Shown here in pieces: positions 36,336 to 46,215 of a stretch of DNA of 64,000 nucleotides (position 1 is its first letter; every line of letters starts with the position of its first letter). Location: the NCBI GenBank assembly GCA_039105265.1, contig JAPFFF010000052.1, positions 496,001-560,000 on the forward strand, given 5' to 3'. Source of the DNA: Tritrichomonas musculus. Its lineage: Eukaryota > Parabasalia > Tritrichomonadida > Tritrichomonadidae. The notes under the pieces are model-generated. The model ran no database searches, was not told the origin of the DNA, and worked only from the letters and a program-made list of their open reading frames with translations. The position numbers and the translations under genes are program-made.

Positions 36336-37745
36336 TCAATCAAGATGACTTTGAATGGAAGCAAGTTTAAAATATCGAGCTGCTTCTTTCTCATTTTTTT
36401 CAATTCCATCTCCTTCTTCAAGCATGAAAGCATAATTAACCATTGCATCAATGTTTCCTTTATCTGCTGCAAGTTTGTAATATCGAGCCGCTTCTTTCTT
36501 ATTTGCTTCTATTCCATCTCCTGCTTCAAGCATAAGAGCATATTTACTCATTGAATCAACATCTCCTTTATCTGCTGCAAGTTTGTAATATCGAGCTGCT
36601 TCTTTCTTATTCATTTCAATTCCATCTCCTTTTACAAGCAAATTTGCATAATTGTACATTGAGTAAACATCTCCTTGATCTGCTGCAAGTTTATAATAAC
36701 GAGCTGCTTCTTCCTTATTTGTTTCAATTCCATCTCCTTCATCAAGCATGAAAGCATAGTTGTACATTGAGTAAACATCTCCATGATCTGCTGCGAGTTC
36801 AAAATAATAAGCTGCTTCTTCCTTATTTGTTTCAATTCCATCTCCTCTATCAAGCATGATTGCATAATTACGCATTGAATCAACATCTCCTTCATCTGCC
36901 GCAAGCTCATAATAATGAGCTGCTTCTTCCTTATTTGTTTCAATTCCATCTCCTTCATCAAGCATGACTGCATAATTGTACATTGAGTAAACATCTCCTT
37001 GATCTGCTGCAAGTTTGAAATAATGAGCTGCTTCTTTCTTATTCATTTCAATTCCATCTCCTCTATCAAGCATGACTGCATATTTACTCATTGAATCAAC
37101 ATCTCCATGATCTGCTGCAAGTTTGAAATAATGAGCTGCTTCTTTCTTATTCATTTCAATTCCATCTCCTTCATCAAGCATGACTGCATATTTGTACATT
37201 GCTTTGGAATATCCTTTATCAGATGCAAGTTTATAATATCGTGCTGATTCTGTTTTGTTAATTTCAATTCCATCTCCTTCTGAAAGCATGATGGCGTAAT
37301 TGTACATAGCACTTGCATAACCATGTTCCGATGCAAGTTTGTAGTATCGTGATGCTTCTTCTTTGTCAATTTCAATACCATCTCCTTGATCAACCATCAC
37401 CGCATAATTGAACATTGAAACAACACCTCCACGATCTGCTGCTCGTTTGTAATACTCTGATGCTCCTCTTTTGTTTACTTCTATCCCATCTCCTTTCGAA
37501 AGCATCATTGCATACTTAAACATCGCTTTAACATGCTCTTGATCCGCAGCAAGTTTGTAATAGTGGGCTGCTTTTTTCTTTTCTACATCTATTCCGTCTC
37601 CTTTTGAAAGCATGACAGCATAGTTGTACATTGATTCAACATAACCTCGATCGGCTGCAAGTTTGAAATAATGTGCTGCTTCTGATCTGTTCTCTTCAAT
37701 TCCATCTTTACTAGCAAGCATGAATCCATACTTGTACATCGACAT
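36336..37745 (-). CDS. Sel1-repeat tail, downstream half of a gene split by TGA
   Basis: About 470 residues composed of 13 Sel1-type repeats of exactly 36 residues (type EAARYYKLAADKGDVDSMSK plus YALMLEAGDGIEANKK). Sel1 repeats are paired helices that form superhelical scaffolds binding other proteins. The first ATG is at 37745. The frame upstream is continuous with the gene at 37752-39212 except for one TGA at 37752-37754, where paralogues have GGA (Gly of the ADKGH motif). I therefore read this as the C-terminal half of one gene of about 960 residues that has a nonsense change. Translation from 37745 as a separate protein is possible but there is no initiator. Confidence 0.75.
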   Translation of the reverse strand: MSMYKYGFMLASKDGIEENRSEAAHYFKLAADRGYVESMYNYAVMLSKGDGIDVEKKKAAHYYKLAADQEHVKAMFKYAMMLSKGDGIEVNKRGASEYYKRAADRGGVVSMFNYAVMVDQGDGIEIDKEEASRYYKLASEHGYASAMYNYAIMLSEGDGIEINKTESARYYKLASDKGYSKAMYKYAVMLDEGDGIEMNKKEAAHYFKLAADHGDVDSMSKYAVMLDRGDGIEMNKKEAAHYFKLAADQGDVYSMYNYAVMLDEGDGIETNKEEAAHYYELAADEGDVDSMRNYAIMLDRGDGIETNKEEAAYYFELAADHGDVYSMYNYAFMLDEGDGIETNKEEAARYYKLAADQGDVYSMYNYANLLVKGDGIEMNKKEAARYYKLAADKGDVDSMSKYALMLEAGDGIEANKKEAARYYKLAADKGNIDAMVNYAFMLEEGDGIEKNEKEAARYFKLASIQSHLD

Positions 37746-37751
37746 CACATG

Positions 37752-39212
37752 TCATTTGTCGGCTGCTTTTTTATAATATTTGGATGCTTCTCTCTTGTTC
37801 TTTTCAATTCCATCTCCTTCATCAAGCATGACAGCATATTTGAACATTGATTCAACATCTCCTTCATCTGCTGCATGTTTATAATATTTGGACAATTCTT
37901 CCTTATTCACTTCTGTTACATCATCCTCAGAAAGATGATTATCAGATTGATATTTTGATTTTGAATTAATTATTTCTTTTGATTTTACTTCTTCAATTTT
38001 TGTTTCTTCTTTATTATTTCCATTTTCTTTCATTTTATTATTCTTTAATGATATTGCTTTATATATAGTCGAATAAAATGTGTTATCTGTAGATTCTTCT
38101 TGAATTTCTTTCAAATATTCTGAAACAAATACATTAATGCAGTTTTCATATGTTGATATTTTTGTTTCTTCATATTCATCATTGCCAATGATTTCTCGTT
38201 TGTGTGATTCAAATACTTCAATGATATCTGAAATTGCTGGCTGATTCTGGTTATTTGTCTTATTTATAATCAAATGTTTTTGAAGAAATTCTTTAAAGAA
38301 TTCTTCGTTAATACTTGAAATGTTTGATAAAGATTCGTCATCGTTATATGTTCGTCCGGTCAGAAGTTCATAGATTAGTTTAAAATATGATCGTATTTCG
38401 TTTATTAGTTTGTCTTCGTTGATTTCTTCATTCAGTCGTTTGTTCTTATTAATAAATGAAATTAAAAGGCGTGGTCGAAAATATTCATCAATATAAATTT
38501 TGTTACTTGAAAGTTCTTCAATATATATATTGTGAACACTCAGAAATTCAATCGTTCTCAAAATTCCATACAAAATTTGATAAACAGTCGATCTTGAAAT
38601 TGTTTCTTTCTTGATTGTTATCATTTCTTTCAATGTAAAAAGAATGTTGTATTCATTGATGATCGTTGGATGTGGATGTTCTTCAAATGAAACAATTCTC
38701 ACCATTCCTGGATGTCCGCTCATTCGTTTCATGATATTATAATTATAAATGAAACTAGTTCGTTCTTCATTACTCTCAAAAAATGTTTCAATGACCGCTC
38801 GAATATATTTTTCATTCGTTTTTGGATTAACAATTAATGAAATTGTTTTTGAATCGGTATATTCAATAGTATTAACTTCCTCAAATTCGCTGATGTTGAT
38901 CGTTGAGTTGTCAATCGTCGTGATTTCATTCAATTTGATATTTTCATCATAAAATGTGTCAAAAAGATGTTTCACTTTAGAAGGAATGTTGATGCATGAG
39001 ATCGATTTGTTCATGAACGACAAAGGTTCGATCGTTTCAAGTTCCGATTCTTTCGAAATTTCAACATGTTCAAGTTTCTTGCAATTGAAAAATGATCCTT
39101 CACAAACTTCTCGAACTTGACTTGGAATGAAGATGTTCTCAATATTATTCAAAATCATATCTTTCATTAGAAACAATTTCATTGCCATTTTCATTAATGA
39201 AAATCGGAGCAT
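37752..39212 (-). CDS. LRR-pseudokinase-Sel1 protein, N-terminally truncated
   Basis: The product has 486 residues. Homology to the paralogues at 46870-50481 and 54124-58173 starts at IENIFIPSQVREVC (residue ~25), so about 190 residues of BspA-type LRR are missing. The first 24 residues come from antisense reading of an adjacent LRR pseudogene. A kinase fold follows (~119-317) without HRD (IYIEELSSNKIYID) and without DFG (LLISFIN). A charged linker comes next, and one Sel1 repeat before a TGA. The gene thus has two lesions: loss of its head by rearrangement and a nonsense codon before its Sel1 tail. It is probably a pseudogene, but the sequence is still close to its relatives, so it decayed recently. 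Confidence 0.75.
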   Translation of the reverse strand: MLRFSLMKMAMKLFLMKDMILNNIENIFIPSQVREVCEGSFFNCKKLEHVEISKESELETIEPLSFMNKSISCINIPSKVKHLFDTFYDENIKLNEITTIDNSTINISEFEEVNTIEYTDSKTISLIVNPKTNEKYIRAVIETFFESNEERTSFIYNYNIMKRMSGHPGMVRIVSFEEHPHPTIINEYNILFTLKEMITIKKETISRSTVYQILYGILRTIEFLSVHNIYIEELSSNKIYIDEYFRPRLLISFINKNKRLNEEINEDKLINEIRSYFKLIYELLTGRTYNDDESLSNISSINEEFFKEFLQKHLIINKTNNQNQPAISDIIEVFESHKREIIGNDEYEETKISTYENCINVFVSEYLKEIQEESTDNTFYSTIYKAISLKNNKMKENGNNKEETKIEEVKSKEIINSKSKYQSDNHLSEDDVTEVNKEELSKYYKHAADEGDVESMFKYAVMLDEGDGIEKNKREASKYYKKAADK

Positions 39213-39891
39213 TTGCTTTCAAGTTTTGTTACTCATTAAAGCAAACATCAATTCCATCTTCCGTTACAGAAATTGGTAAAAGTATCTTTGATTGTTGCAC
39301 ATTTTTAAGAGGCATTCATTTTGAAACAAATTCATCACTGATTATTATTCCACAAAAAGCTTTTTTTTCGTTGTGAATCATCTAAGCAAATAACAATTCC
39401 TTCTTCAATTGCTGAAATAGGTGAAGAAACTTCTGCAGTAACAATCAAAAAGGCTGCTTTTCAAAATTGCATATCTTTGAAAGAAGTTTTGCTTCCATCC
39501 ACAATAAAACTAATTGAAAATGAAACTTTTAAAAATTGTGAATCATTGAAAGAAATAATAATTCTATCATCTACAAAAGAAATTGGATTTTCAGTTTTTG
39601 AAAGCTGTAAAAGCTTAACGAAAGTAACATTTCCTTCACATATAACAATGATTAAAAAAAAACTTTCTCATGTTACAAATCGATTCAAGAAATAGAAATT
39701 CCGAATTTGGTTTCAATGATTGAATCCGGTGCTTTTATAAATTGTTCTTCATTGAAATCAATAAAACTTTCTTCTTCGATGACTTCAATATCAAATATGA
39801 CATTTTTCAATTGCACCTCTTTAGAATGCACCGAAATACCATCATCTGTAAGAATAATTGGACTCTCTGCATTTTACGAATGTATATCACT

Positions 39892-40004
39892 TAAACTTGT
39901 ACGCAAATTTTAAACTTTTCAAAAAGTTTGTAGCATTGAAATTTCTTTTGAATTTTGAATCATGTTCTCAAAATTGAAAGGTTAAAAATTTGCGTACCAG
40001 TTTA
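39892..40004. repeat. 20-bp inverted repeat in the LRR pseudogene
   Basis: 39892-39911 (TAAACTTGTACGCAAATTTT) pairs with 39985-40004 with one mismatch, around a 73-bp spacer. Confidence 0.75.
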
Positions 40005-40067
40005 TAAATGTTACAATAAGAATGCTTTCTACAGTTGCTCATCACTTGAACAAATACTTATTCCTTC

Positions 40068-40148
40068 ATATTGAAAGTCACATTTTCAATGATTTGAAAA
40101 AATACTTATTCAAATCTTGCAAATCATTGAAAATGTGACTTTCAATAT
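40068..40148. repeat. Perfect 29-bp inverted repeat in the LRR pseudogene
   Basis: 40068-40096 is the exact reverse complement of 40120-40148, with a 23-bp spacer. A strong hairpin results. Confidence 0.85.
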
Positions 40149-40512
40149 TCCATCAGCATTGCATATGATTGAAAGTTTTGCTTTTAATGATTGTCTATCT
40201 TTGAAAAAAAAAGTTTTTCTTCTTTCTTTTCCATCAAAAACAGAAATCGTTTTTATTCCTTCACCAGAATTAGTGGATGGCAATTATGGCAGTTATTCAT
40301 TTAATCTACCACCAACAAGAGTTGATTTAAAAGGTTTAATTTACTAAACTGAGCATCTCAATTTTTTTTACTATTTCAGATAATAATACAATGAAAAAAG
40401 AAAATACAATGCAATTTTCAATTAATATAAATAAAAAACAACGTAATTTTTTACTTCTTCCTTTATTTTTTCAAAGAGATTGAGAAACTCATATATGATA
40501 ACAAATTTGGAG

Positions 40513-40610
40513 CAATATATCTTGTTCATATTTGTATAATCTTATTACAATATATCTTGTTCATATTTGTATAATCTTATTACAATATATCTTGTTCATA
40601 TTTATATACA
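40513..40610 (+). repeat. 35-bp tandem repeat, about 2.8 copies
   Basis: AATATATCTTG anchors recur at 40514, 40549 and 40584, exactly 35 bp apart. The array ends 59 bp upstream of tRNA-Ile. It lies within 40348-40669, a stretch that otherwise shows no gene. Confidence 0.85.
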
Positions 40611-40669
40611 TGACTATAATAAAAATCATATAAAACAAAATAATAGAAATAATAGAATAATAAATAAAA

Positions 40670-40741
40670 TCTCTTGTAGTACACTGGTTAGGACATGGGT
40701 CTAATAAGCCCAAGAAGGAGGTACGATTCCTCCCAGGAGAA
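40670..40741 (+). tRNA. trnI-AAT: tRNA-Ile (anticodon AAT)
   Basis: 72 nt without an intron. The acceptor stem TCTCTTG pairs with CAGGAGA (one G-T pair), with discriminator A. The anticodon arm TGGGT-CTAATAA-GCCCA gives AAT, read as inosine-AU for Ile codons. The T arm GGAGG-TACGATT-CCTCC has a perfect stem but A instead of T at position 55. Six Ts follow at once. It sits between an LRR pseudogene and a kinase/ankyrin relic. Confidence 0.9.
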
Positions 40742-40747
40742 TTTTTT
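40742..40747 (+). terminator. RNA polymerase III terminator of tRNA-Ile
   Basis: TTTTTT directly after the discriminator base. Confidence 0.8.
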
Positions 40748-41137
40748 GCTTTTTCCTCCAAATAAAATATCATTTTATGTAATTATTATTTCCTATGAAA
40801 ATTACTTCCATCATTTGGTGTTTCTATCAATTACTTTGTAAACTTTGCATTCAATCTTATCAAATTACGAAAGAGAACTGACTTTGAATGGAGATAAGAC
40901 ATAGATGATGCAATAAGCAGTTATGGCTGTCACAATAACTTGATGATTTTTTTTAGAAATCGAACAAGCTTTTTCAGATGAATTTGTTAATTGCCGTATG
41001 ATTTATTTGAGAACATATACTTTCTTCACATGATAAACTGATTTTTTCATATTTAGAAAAATTATCTATTTTTGAATGATAAATTCTAGAAATTTATAAC
41101 ACATTTAAAGTTTTCTTTGAACAATCATTTTTTTTAA
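40748..41137. other. Spacer without recognised content
   Basis: 390 bp, AT-rich. It may contain further decayed sequence from the kinase relic to its right, but nothing can be named. Confidence 0.45.
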
Positions 41138-41860
41138 TCATTTAAAATTCATATTTACAAATTTCAAGTTTAAAGGAAGATTGTTTGTTTCGGTTAAATA
41201 AATTTGTGTCAAATAAAGACTAAACTCAAATATTCTATAATCATTTAATTCACTACTCATTAATGCATCATAATCACTGATTCTATTCTGCTTATCGAAT
41301 GAAATTTCAGATGTCTCAATCATTTCAATATATGATTTAAATCCATATTCGTTTTTATCTTCTGTTATGAATCTAAATCCGTTTTCAAACTGTGAACAGA
41401 CTCATAAAAACTATGCCTTTTCGTTGGACTTTGCGACCAACATTTCTCAATCAAATTTCGATAACTTTTTGGTACTTTTTCACTTAGATTTAGTCTATAT
41501 CCTTTCATAGCAACTTGAATGTCCAAACCTATAAGTCTTAAAATCACCAACTTTTTGCTTTCAACAAATTGGAAAAAAAGAGTTAGTATACCTTTACTCA
41601 TAATAAACCAATTTCGTAAATAATTAATTTTTATTAATTGTTATTTAAAAATGAATAGAAAATCATTTTGAAAGTAATTGCTTAATTTCGTAATTTTGAG
41701 AATAGTCGATTTGCTTTTTTCCATGACTATCTTCAATATTAACGTCAATATCTTCCTTTTTGAGCAAAAGTTTTATTATTTCAAGATTTCCTTTTTCAGC
41801 TGCAAGATGCAATACTGCTTTTTGTTCATTTTTATTAAAAGATATGATTTTGAATTTCAT
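41138..41860 (-). pseudogene. Relic of a TKL kinase and an ankyrin repeat
   Basis: Three minus-strand pieces remain. 41663-41860 holds an ankyrin unit (VLHLAAEKGNLEIIKLLLKK). 41365-41601 holds the C-lobe end of a TKL kinase (GYRLNLSEKVPKSYRNLIEK, then CWSQSPTKRHSF). 41138-41355 continues with the family's post-kinase tail (FITEDKNEYGFKSYIEMIET). They lie in different frames, with stops between them, and the rest of the kinase is gone. The pieces follow directly on the stop of the Sel1 gene at 41860, so that gene's present 3' end was made by fusion to this relic. Confidence 0.7.
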
Positions 41861-41907
41861 TAAAAGATATGATTTTGAATTTCATTGAAAGATATGATTT
41901 TCAAATA
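41834..41907. repeat. 25-bp tandem repeat at the Sel1/ankyrin junction
   Basis: The unit ATTAAAAGATATGATTTTGA plus ATTTC occurs at 41834 and 41859 exactly, then once more with changes from 41884. It spans the stop of the Sel1 gene, and all copies encode KIISFN-like peptides, so it marks the junction. Confidence 0.8.
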
Positions 41908-44900
41908 TTTGGCGGCTTCTCTTTTGTTTATTTCAATGCCATCTCCTATATAATTCATCGTTGCATACCGCTCAATTGAACTGTAATCTCCTTGATCTGC
42001 TGCAAGTTTGTAATACCTAGCTGCTTCAATCTTATTTTGGTCGATTTCATCACCATTAAAAAGCATTTCTGCATATCTCCACATTGCATCAACACATCCT
42101 CTATCAGCTGCAAGTTTATAATACCGAGCACCTTCTGTAGGGTCTTCTGCTATTCCTTTTCCATTTGATAGCACGAATCCATAACTATGCATGGCTTCAA
42201 CATGTCCTTGATCTGCAGCAAGTTTAAAATATCGAGCTGCCTCTACTTTGTTCTCTTTAACTCTATCGTTTTTTATACGTATTCTTTCTTCTTTCTTTTT
42301 TTTCCTTGACACATAATATCTAGAAATTTCAAATTTATGAAATACTCCAGTTCCATCTCCACCTGAAATCATATTAGCATAATTGAACATTGAGTCAAGA
42401 TTACCTTTATCTGCTGCAAGTTTATAATAATGAGCTGCTTCTATTTTATTTTCTTCAATTCCATCTCCTTCGTCAAGCATAATTGCAGAATTATGCATTG
42501 AATTAACATTCCCCAGATCAGCTGCAAGTTTATAATAATGAGCTGCTTCTATTTTATTTTCTTCAATTCCATCTCCTTCGTCAAGCATAATTGCATAATT
42601 ATGCATTGAATTAACATTCCCCAGATCAGCTGCAAGTTTATAATAATGAGCTGCTTCTTTTTTATTTTCTTCAATTCCATCTCCTTCATCAAGCATAAAG
42701 GCATAAATGCTCATTGAATCAGCATCTCCTTTATCTGCAGCAAATTTATAATATCGAGAAGCTTCTTTCTTGTCTTCTCCAATTCCATCTCCTTCATCAC
42801 ACATAATTGCATAATTGCACATTGAATTAACATTTCCTTGATCTGCAGCCAGTTTATAATATCGAGCAGCTTCTTTCTTATTTGATCCAATACCATCTCC
42901 TTCATCACACATAATTGCATAATTGTGCATTGAATCAGAATCTCCTTTATCTGCAGCGAGTTTATAATATTGGGCTGCTTCTGTTTTGTTTTTCATTATT
43001 CCATCTCCTTCATCAAACATAATTGCACAATTATACATTGAATCAACATCACCTTTATCCGCAGAATGTTTATAATATACACATGCATCTATTTTATTCA
43101 TGCTTATTCCATCTCCATCCGAAAGCATTTTCGCATAATTGAACATTGAATCAACATCTCCTTTATCTGCTGCAAGCTTATAATAACGAGCTGCTTCTAT
43201 CTTGTTTGTTTCTATTCCATCTCCTTTTGAAAGCATGACTGCATAATTGAACATTGAATCAACATCTCCTTTATCTGCTGCAAGTTTATAATAACGAGCT
43301 GCCTCTTTTTTATTCATTTCTACTCCATCTCCATCTGAAAGCATTTTTGCATAGTTGAACATTGAATAAAGATTTCCTTGGTCTGCAGCAACCTTATATT
43401 GACGAAGTGCCTCCATATTGTTTGCTTCCATTCCATTTCCTAAATCTTGCTTTTGGGCAGATCTGTACATTGAATTGGCTTCACTCTTATTTGATTTTAT
43501 TCCTTTGCCTTCATCAAGCATGGCTGCATAATTTTGTATTGAATAAACATGACCTTGATCTGCAGCAAGTTTAAAATACCTGATTGCTTCACTTTTGTTT
43601 GTTTCTATTCCATCTCCTTTTGAAAGCATTAATGCATATTTAAACATTGACTCAACGTGTCCTTTATCTGCAGCAAGTTTATAATATCTAGAGGCTTCTA
43701 ATTTGCTTGTTTCAATTATATTTCCTTTGGAAAGCAAGTTAGCATAAGTGAACATTGACATTACATTGCCATGATCTGCAGCAAGCTTCAAATATCGTAT
43801 TGCTTCTATAATGTTTTTATCTATTCCATCTCCTTTGAAAAGCATACTGGCATAATTATGCATTGAATTTATATCTCCATTATCAGCTGCAAGTTTATAA
43901 TATATCGCAGCTTCAATTTTGTTTGTTTCAATTCCATCTCCTTTATAATTCATTAAAGCATAATTGAACATTGAATTGATATCTCCTTGATCTGCGGCCA
44001 ACTTATAATATTGTGATGCTTCTATTGAATTCTGCTCGATTCCGTCTCCATTTAAAAGCATAGTAGCATAATTGTGCATTGATTTGACATCTCCTCTATT
44101 TGCTGCAAGCTTATAATATCGGGCTGCTTCCTTCTTGTTTACTGGTATTCCATCTCCTTCACCTTTCATAAAAGCATAATTGTACATTGATTTAACATGC
44201 CCTTGACGTGCAACAAGCCTATAATATCGAGCTGCTTCTTTCTTATTCATTTCAATCCCATCTCCGATATCTAGCATGCTTGCAATACATAACAATGCAT
44301 CTAAATTTTTATGTTCTGCAGCAAGTTTAAAATATTTTGCAGCTTCAGGTTTGTTTGCTGGAAATTCTTCATCGCCATAATTTTTCAATGCATATTCTAA
44401 CATCGCCTCAACATTTCCATTGTCAGCTGCAAGTTTATAGCATCTCATTGCCTCTTTTTTATTCATTTCAATTCCGTCGCCATTAAAGAGCATGCCTGCA
44501 TGCATGACCATTGCATCTGTGTTTCCTTTATCTGCTGCAAGCTTAAAATACCGGTCAGCTTCCATCTTATTTGCATCAATTCCATCTCCACCAAAAAGCA
44601 TGCAAGCATATCTGAGCATCGAATCAGCATGTCCTTGATCTGCAAGGAGTTTGTAATACTGAGCAGATTCTAACTTATTTGTTTCAATTCCATATCCTAC
44701 ATTGAGCATATTTGCATAACTGAACATCGAATTAACATGTCCTTTATCTGCAGCAAGTTTATAATATCGAGCTGCTTCTTTTTTGTCTGTTTCAATTCCG
44801 TTACCTTCACTAAGCATATTTGCATAGCTGAACATTGAATTAACATGACCTTGATCTGCAGCAAGTTTATAATATTTGGCTGCTTCTTTCTTGTTCTCTT

Positions 44901-46215
44901 CTCTTCCATCTCCAAATTCAAGTGATTGCGCGTATTTGAACATTGAATTAATATCTCCTTGATCTACTTCAATCTTATTTTTATCTATACCAAATCCACC
45001 ATCAAACATGATGCCATGAATAAACATTGAATTAATATGGCCTTTATCTGCAGCAAGTTTAAAGTATTGCAATGCTTCTTTCTTATTTTCTTCTATTCCA
45101 TTTCCTTCATAAAGCATCATAGCGTAATTGTACATTGAATCAACATGACCTTGATCTGCAGCAAGTTTATAATATTGAGCAGCTTCTTTCTTGTTTTCTT
45201 CTATTCCATCTCCTTTATCAAGCATGAGTGCATAAGTATGCATTGAATCTGTATTACCTTGGTCTGCAGCAAGTTTGTAATATCGAGCTGCTTCTTTCTT
45301 ATTTGCTTTGATTACATCTCCTTTAAAAAGCATGTTTGCATAATTATAAATTGAATAAACATTTCCTTTATCTGCTGCAAGTTTGTAATATCGAGCTGCT
45401 TCTTTCTTATTTGTTTCTATTCCATCTCCATTATCGAGCATAACAGCACAATTGTACATCGAATCAACATGACCGCGATCTGCTGCAAGTTTATAATATC
45501 GAAATGCTTCAGCCTTGCTTCCTTCTATTCCATCTCCAATTTCAAGCATAATAGCGTAATTGTACATCGAATCAACATGGCCTTGATCTGCAGCAAGCTT
45601 TTGATATCGAGCTGCTTCTTTTTTGTTTGCTTCTATCCCATCTCCTTGATAATTCATGAATGCAAAATATATATTTGAATTGAGATGGCCTTGATCTGCA
45701 GCAAGCTTATAATATCGGACAGCTTCTCTCTTGTTAATTTCGATTCCATCTCCTTCTGAGAGCATGTTAGCATATCTGTACATTGATTCAACATGTCCTT
45801 GATCTGCTGCAAGTTTGTAATATCGAGATGCTTCAACCTTATCTTTTTCTACTCCATCTCCTTTATCATACAAGGCTGCATAGTTGAACATTGATTCAAC
45901 GTGTCCTTGATCTGCAGCAAATTTATAATATCGAGACGCTTCTCCCTTGTTCGTCTCAATTTCATCTCCTTCTGTAAGCAGAACAGCATAATTGAACATT
46001 GATAATACATCTCCTTGATTCGCAGCAAGTTTGTAGTAATGAGCTGCATCTCTTTTGTTTATATCAATTCCATCTCCATTTTTAAGCATGACGGCATAAT
46101 TAAACATAGATTTAACATCCCCTTGATCAGCTGCAAGTTTGTAGTAATGAGCTGCTTCACTCTTATTTATTTCAGCACCATATCCATTGTCAATCATGTT
46201 GGCATAATTGAACAT
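41860..46215 (-). CDS. Giant Sel1-repeat protein (about 40 repeats), 3' part of a split gene
   Basis: The product has 1451 residues of nearly pure 36-residue Sel1 repeats (type EAAHYYKLAADQGDVKSMFN plus YAVMLKNGDGIDINKR). One repeat is interrupted near the C-terminus by a basic, non-Sel1 stretch (YVSRKKKKEERIRIKNDRVK). It starts in mid-repeat (MFNYANMIDNGYG), with no initiator and no LRR-kinase head. It is therefore best read as the tail of the gene that begins at 50481 and passes through 46194-47021, with two frame disruptions between. If joined naturally the family member would be a superhelical scaffold of about 2,900 residues. As it stands, whether this part is translated is unknown. Confidence 0.75.
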   Translation of the reverse strand: MFNYANMIDNGYGAEINKSEAAHYYKLAADQGDVKSMFNYAVMLKNGDGIDINKRDAAHYYKLAANQGDVLSMFNYAVLLTEGDEIETNKGEASRYYKFAADQGHVESMFNYAALYDKGDGVEKDKVEASRYYKLAADQGHVESMYRYANMLSEGDGIEINKREAVRYYKLAADQGHLNSNIYFAFMNYQGDGIEANKKEAARYQKLAADQGHVDSMYNYAIMLEIGDGIEGSKAEAFRYYKLAADRGHVDSMYNCAVMLDNGDGIETNKKEAARYYKLAADKGNVYSIYNYANMLFKGDVIKANKKEAARYYKLAADQGNTDSMHTYALMLDKGDGIEENKKEAAQYYKLAADQGHVDSMYNYAMMLYEGNGIEENKKEALQYFKLAADKGHINSMFIHGIMFDGGFGIDKNKIEVDQGDINSMFKYAQSLEFGDGREENKKEAAKYYKLAADQGHVNSMFSYANMLSEGNGIETDKKEAARYYKLAADKGHVNSMFSYANMLNVGYGIETNKLESAQYYKLLADQGHADSMLRYACMLFGGDGIDANKMEADRYFKLAADKGNTDAMVMHAGMLFNGDGIEMNKKEAMRCYKLAADNGNVEAMLEYALKNYGDEEFPANKPEAAKYFKLAAEHKNLDALLCIASMLDIGDGIEMNKKEAARYYRLVARQGHVKSMYNYAFMKGEGDGIPVNKKEAARYYKLAANRGDVKSMHNYATMLLNGDGIEQNSIEASQYYKLAADQGDINSMFNYALMNYKGDGIETNKIEAAIYYKLAADNGDINSMHNYASMLFKGDGIDKNIIEAIRYLKLAADHGNVMSMFTYANLLSKGNIIETSKLEASRYYKLAADKGHVESMFKYALMLSKGDGIETNKSEAIRYFKLAADQGHVYSIQNYAAMLDEGKGIKSNKSEANSMYRSAQKQDLGNGMEANNMEALRQYKVAADQGNLYSMFNYAKMLSDGDGVEMNKKEAARYYKLAADKGDVDSMFNYAVMLSKGDGIETNKIEAARYYKLAADKGDVDSMFNYAKMLSDGDGISMNKIDACVYYKHSADKGDVDSMYNCAIMFDEGDGIMKNKTEAAQYYKLAADKGDSDSMHNYAIMCDEGDGIGSNKKEAARYYKLAADQGNVNSMCNYAIMCDEGDGIGEDKKEASRYYKFAADKGDADSMSIYAFMLDEGDGIEENKKEAAHYYKLAADLGNVNSMHNYAIMLDEGDGIEENKIEAAHYYKLAADLGNVNSMHNSAIMLDEGDGIEENKIEAAHYYKLAADKGNLDSMFNYANMISGGDGTGVFHKFEISRYYVSRKKKKEERIRIKNDRVKENKVEAARYFKLAADQGHVEAMHSYGFVLSNGKGIAEDPTEGARYYKLAADRGCVDAMWRYAEMLFNGDEIDQNKIEAARYYKLAADQGDYSSIERYATMNYIGDGIEINKREAAKYLKIISFNEIQNHIF

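Larger units (their letters stand above)
39182..40347 (+). pseudogene. BspA-like leucine-rich-repeat pseudogene
   Basis: Plus-strand fragments carry typical BspA/TpLRR units of about 23 residues: EIGKSIFDCCTFLRGIHFET, KEVLLPSTIKLIENETFKNC, MIESGAFINCSSLKSIKLSS, MIESFAFNDCLSLKKK. These pieces lie in at least three frames, so there are several frameshifts, and two inverted repeats interrupt the middle (39892-40004 and 40068-40148). BspA-like proteins are the largest surface-protein family of trichomonads; this copy cannot make one. It runs against and overlaps the head of the minus-strand gene at 39182-39212, marking a rearrangement breakpoint. Confidence 0.8.

Noticed and set aside
40561-40773. 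70-residue minus-strand frame
   Set aside because: It is read through tRNA-Ile and the 35-bp tandem repeat; no coding signal.
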